Origin: Burkholderiales bacterium
GTDB taxonomy: Bacteria > Pseudomonadota > Gammaproteobacteria > Burkholderiales > Burkholderiaceae_C
Direction of reading: 5' to 3'
NCBI GenBank assembly: GCA_947458895.1
Contig: CANHBY010000064.1
Coordinates: forward strand, 1 to 7,010
DNA length: 7,010 nt
Part shown: piece by piece, positions 5,563 to 7,010 of the stretch
Numbering within the stretch: position 1 is the first letter of the stretch
Layout of the letters: the number at the start of each line of letters is the position of its first letter
The notes under the pieces: generated by a model
Told to the model about the DNA's origin: nothing
Databases searched by the model: none
What the model saw: the letters and a program-made list of their open reading frames with translations, nothing else
Position numbers and translations under genes: made by a program

Positions 5563-6504
5563 ATGGCCAGTAGCCTGTTTGTGTTGATCGATGACATCGC
5601 CACCATCCTGGACGATGTGGCTGTGCTGAGCAAAGTGGCTGCGAAAAAGACTGCGGGGGTGTTGGGTGATGATTTGGCGCTCAACGCGCAGCAGGTGGTG
5701 GGCGTCAAGGCGGATCGCGAGCTGCCGGTGGTTTGGGCGGTGGCCAAGGGCTCATTCATCAACAAATTGATCTTGGTGCCGGCCGCTTTACTGATCAGTG
5801 CTTTTGCGCCTGTGCTGGTGACGCTTTTGTTGTTGCTGGGTGGGGCCTTTCTTTGCTTCGAGGGCTTCGAGAAAATCGCTCATCGCTTTTTACATACCCC
5901 TGAAGAAGACACTCAGCACCATGCTGATTTGGTGGCCGCCGTGGCCAACTCCAGCGTCGATCTGGTCAATCTTGAAAGGGAAAAAATCAAGGGCGCGATT
6001 CGCACCGACTTCATCTTGTCGGCGGAGATCGTGGTCATCACCTTGGGTATCGTGGCAGGCGAGACCTTGCTCAAGCAGCTGAGTGTGCTCACTGTTCTTT
6101 CAGTGGCGATGACGGTGGGCGTTTACGGCCTCGTGGCCGGCATCGTGCGTATGGACGACATCGGATTGAATTTGCATCGCCAAGCCTCGGCCGGAAAGCG
6201 GGCCTTCGGGCGCTTCTTGCTGTTGGCTGCACCTGCTCTGATGAAGTTCCTCTCGTTGGCCGGAACCTTGGCCATGTTTCTGGTGGGAGGCGGGATCGTG
6301 AGCCATGAGTGGCCATGGCTGCATCACCTCATCGAAGCCATTGTCAGCACCTTGGCCGCAGGGGCCGAAGGGTGGTTGCCCAGCCTCGTGAAGATGGTTC
6401 TCGAGGGAATTTCTGGATTGATTTTAGGCGCTGCGGTGCTGGTGGTGGTGAGCTTGGCCAGCCGTGTGGCCAAGCTTTTTGCCAAGCGGGGTGTGGCGCC
6501 CTAG
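5563..6504 (+). CDS. yedI: DUF808 / YedI family inner-membrane protein
   Basis: This is a complete 313-residue member of the DUF808 family (PF05661), close in length to Escherichia coli YedI. The start MASSLFVLIDDIATILDDVA, the block KVAAKKTAGVLGDDLALNAQ (about residues 25-44) and ELPVVWAVAKGS (54-65) are the family's hallmark N-terminal sequences. Hydrophobic segments lie near residues 66-100 (ILVPAALLISAF, then a Leu-rich run), 150-196, 215-245 and 280-305, so it should sit in the inner membrane with several helices. Its biochemical role is not established; I infer none. AGGA at 5553-5556 is a ribosome binding site 6 bases before the ATG. It diverges from the tRNA gene and converges on the TolC-family gene, whose stop codon it overlaps by four bases. 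I saw no convincing promoter in the 201 bases between the tRNA and this gene. The family is certain; the symbol is carried over from E. coli. Confidence 0.93.
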   Translation: MASSLFVLIDDIATILDDVAVLSKVAAKKTAGVLGDDLALNAQQVVGVKADRELPVVWAVAKGSFINKLILVPAALLISAFAPVLVTLLLLLGGAFLCFEGFEKIAHRFLHTPEEDTQHHADLVAAVANSSVDLVNLEREKIKGAIRTDFILSAEIVVITLGIVAGETLLKQLSVLTVLSVAMTVGVYGLVAGIVRMDDIGLNLHRQASAGKRAFGRFLLLAAPALMKFLSLAGTLAMFLVGGGIVSHEWPWLHHLIEAIVSTLAAGAEGWLPSLVKMVLEGISGLILGAAVLVVVSLASRVAKLFAKRGVAP

Positions 6505-7010
6505 GGTGCCAGCAGTTGGTTGACGCTGTCGAGATCCTGGCGTTGCAGTTGTCCTGACGCTTGGCGCAGTTTCAGCCCACCCAAGAGCACGTCATAGCGT
6601 GCTTTGGCGAGGTCTCGGCGGGTGGTGTAGAGCTGGGTCTGGGCGTTTAGCACATCAAGATTGACCCGAACGCCTACTTTGTAGCCCAACTGGGTGGCCT
6701 CCAGGGCCAACTGAGACGATGACTCGGCGGCTTCGAGCGCAGCCACTTGGGCCTGCCCCGACTGCACGCCGAAGAAGGCTTGGCGCGCGGCCTGGGTGAC
6801 GCCTCGGCGTGCTGAATCCAGGTCGTTGCGGGCCTTGTTTTCAAGCTCGATGACTTCCTTGATGCGGTTTTGAACCGAGTTGCCGCTGTAAATCGGCACG
6901 TTGAGTTGGAGCCCGACGCTCGCTGCTTGAGAGGTGACGCTGCTGCTCGAAGCAAGCGACGATGGCGAGCGGTTGGCCGACAACGAGCCTACGGCGTCAA
7001 GGGTCGGGGA
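6501..7010 (-). CDS. tolC: TolC-family outer-membrane channel protein, C-terminal part
   Basis: This is the last 169 residues of a TolC-type protein; the start lies beyond the right edge. TolC trimers form the outer-membrane and periplasmic duct of type I secretion and tripartite drug-efflux systems. Seen in order are SPTLDAVGSLSA at the edge (outer-membrane beta strand), LQLNVPIYSGN (the conserved PxYxG turn), a long Ala/Gln/Glu-rich helical stretch through QAARQAFFGVQSGQAQVAAL, and the signature block LEATQLGYKVGVRVNLDVLN followed by AQTQLYTTRRDLAKARYDVL. This last block is characteristic of the type I secretion TolC subfamily. The C-terminus is short, without the long extension of E. coli TolC. 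A TTG at 6983 is in frame but is internal, since the frame stays open to the edge. Partner genes are not in the window, so the export cargo is unknown. Confidence 0.9.
   Translation of the reverse strand, partial: SPTLDAVGSLSANRSPSSLASSSSVTSQAASVGLQLNVPIYSGNSVQNRIKEVIELENKARNDLDSARRGVTQAARQAFFGVQSGQAQVAALEAAESSSQLALEATQLGYKVGVRVNLDVLNAQTQLYTTRRDLAKARYDVLLGGLKLRQASGQLQRQDLDSVNQLLAP

Overview
The window looks like a chromosome segment of a GC-rich betaproteobacterium, probably in the order Burkholderiales. This is an inference from the C- and G-rich codon third positions, a TolC-type secretion protein, a DUF808/YedI protein and an encoded-CCA tRNA-Ala. No ribosomal RNA or other phylogenetic marker is present to confirm it.

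Positions 1-4636 are a surface-glycan type region. A class I SAM-dependent methyltransferase, cut by the left edge, reads rightwards and ends at 834. Facing it are three leftward genes that read like one transcription unit. In order of transcription they are: a two-domain protein (N-terminal methyltransferase fused to a C-terminal glycosyltransferase-like domain, 4636 to 3272), a family 2 glycosyltransferase (3025 to 1946), and a second family 2 glycosyltransferase (1910 to 927). Together they would assemble and methylate an O-antigen, capsule, exopolysaccharide or protein-linked glycan. The acceptor and sugars cannot be read from sequence. The 222-base gap between the fusion gene and the next gene holds a hydrophobic reading-frame relic, a 7-bp hairpin and an imperfect copy of the fusion gene's 3' end, so it looks rearranged.

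Positions 4637-5285 are about 650 bases with no intact recognisable gene. On the right, a rightward frame has strong coding-type base composition but carries a TAG stop and seems to lose its frame near 5150, so it is probably a decayed gene. On the left, a leftward 42-codon ORF ends in an ATGA overlap with the start of the fusion gene. Beyond lies a tRNA-Ala with anticodon CGC (5361 to 5286), with a possible -10 box just upstream. Degraded coding sequence beside a tRNA 3' end suggests an insertion or deletion boundary between the glycan cluster and the conserved chromosome.

Positions 5563-7010 look like ordinary housekeeping chromosome: a complete DUF808/YedI inner-membrane protein reading rightwards, and the C-terminal part of a TolC-family outer-membrane channel reading leftwards. 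Their stop codons share the palindrome CTAG. No CRISPR array, insertion sequence or transposase was recognised. I found no clear new multi-gene system. The items most worth a second look are the methyltransferase-glycosyltransferase fusion and the unexplained 650-base stretch beside the tRNA.
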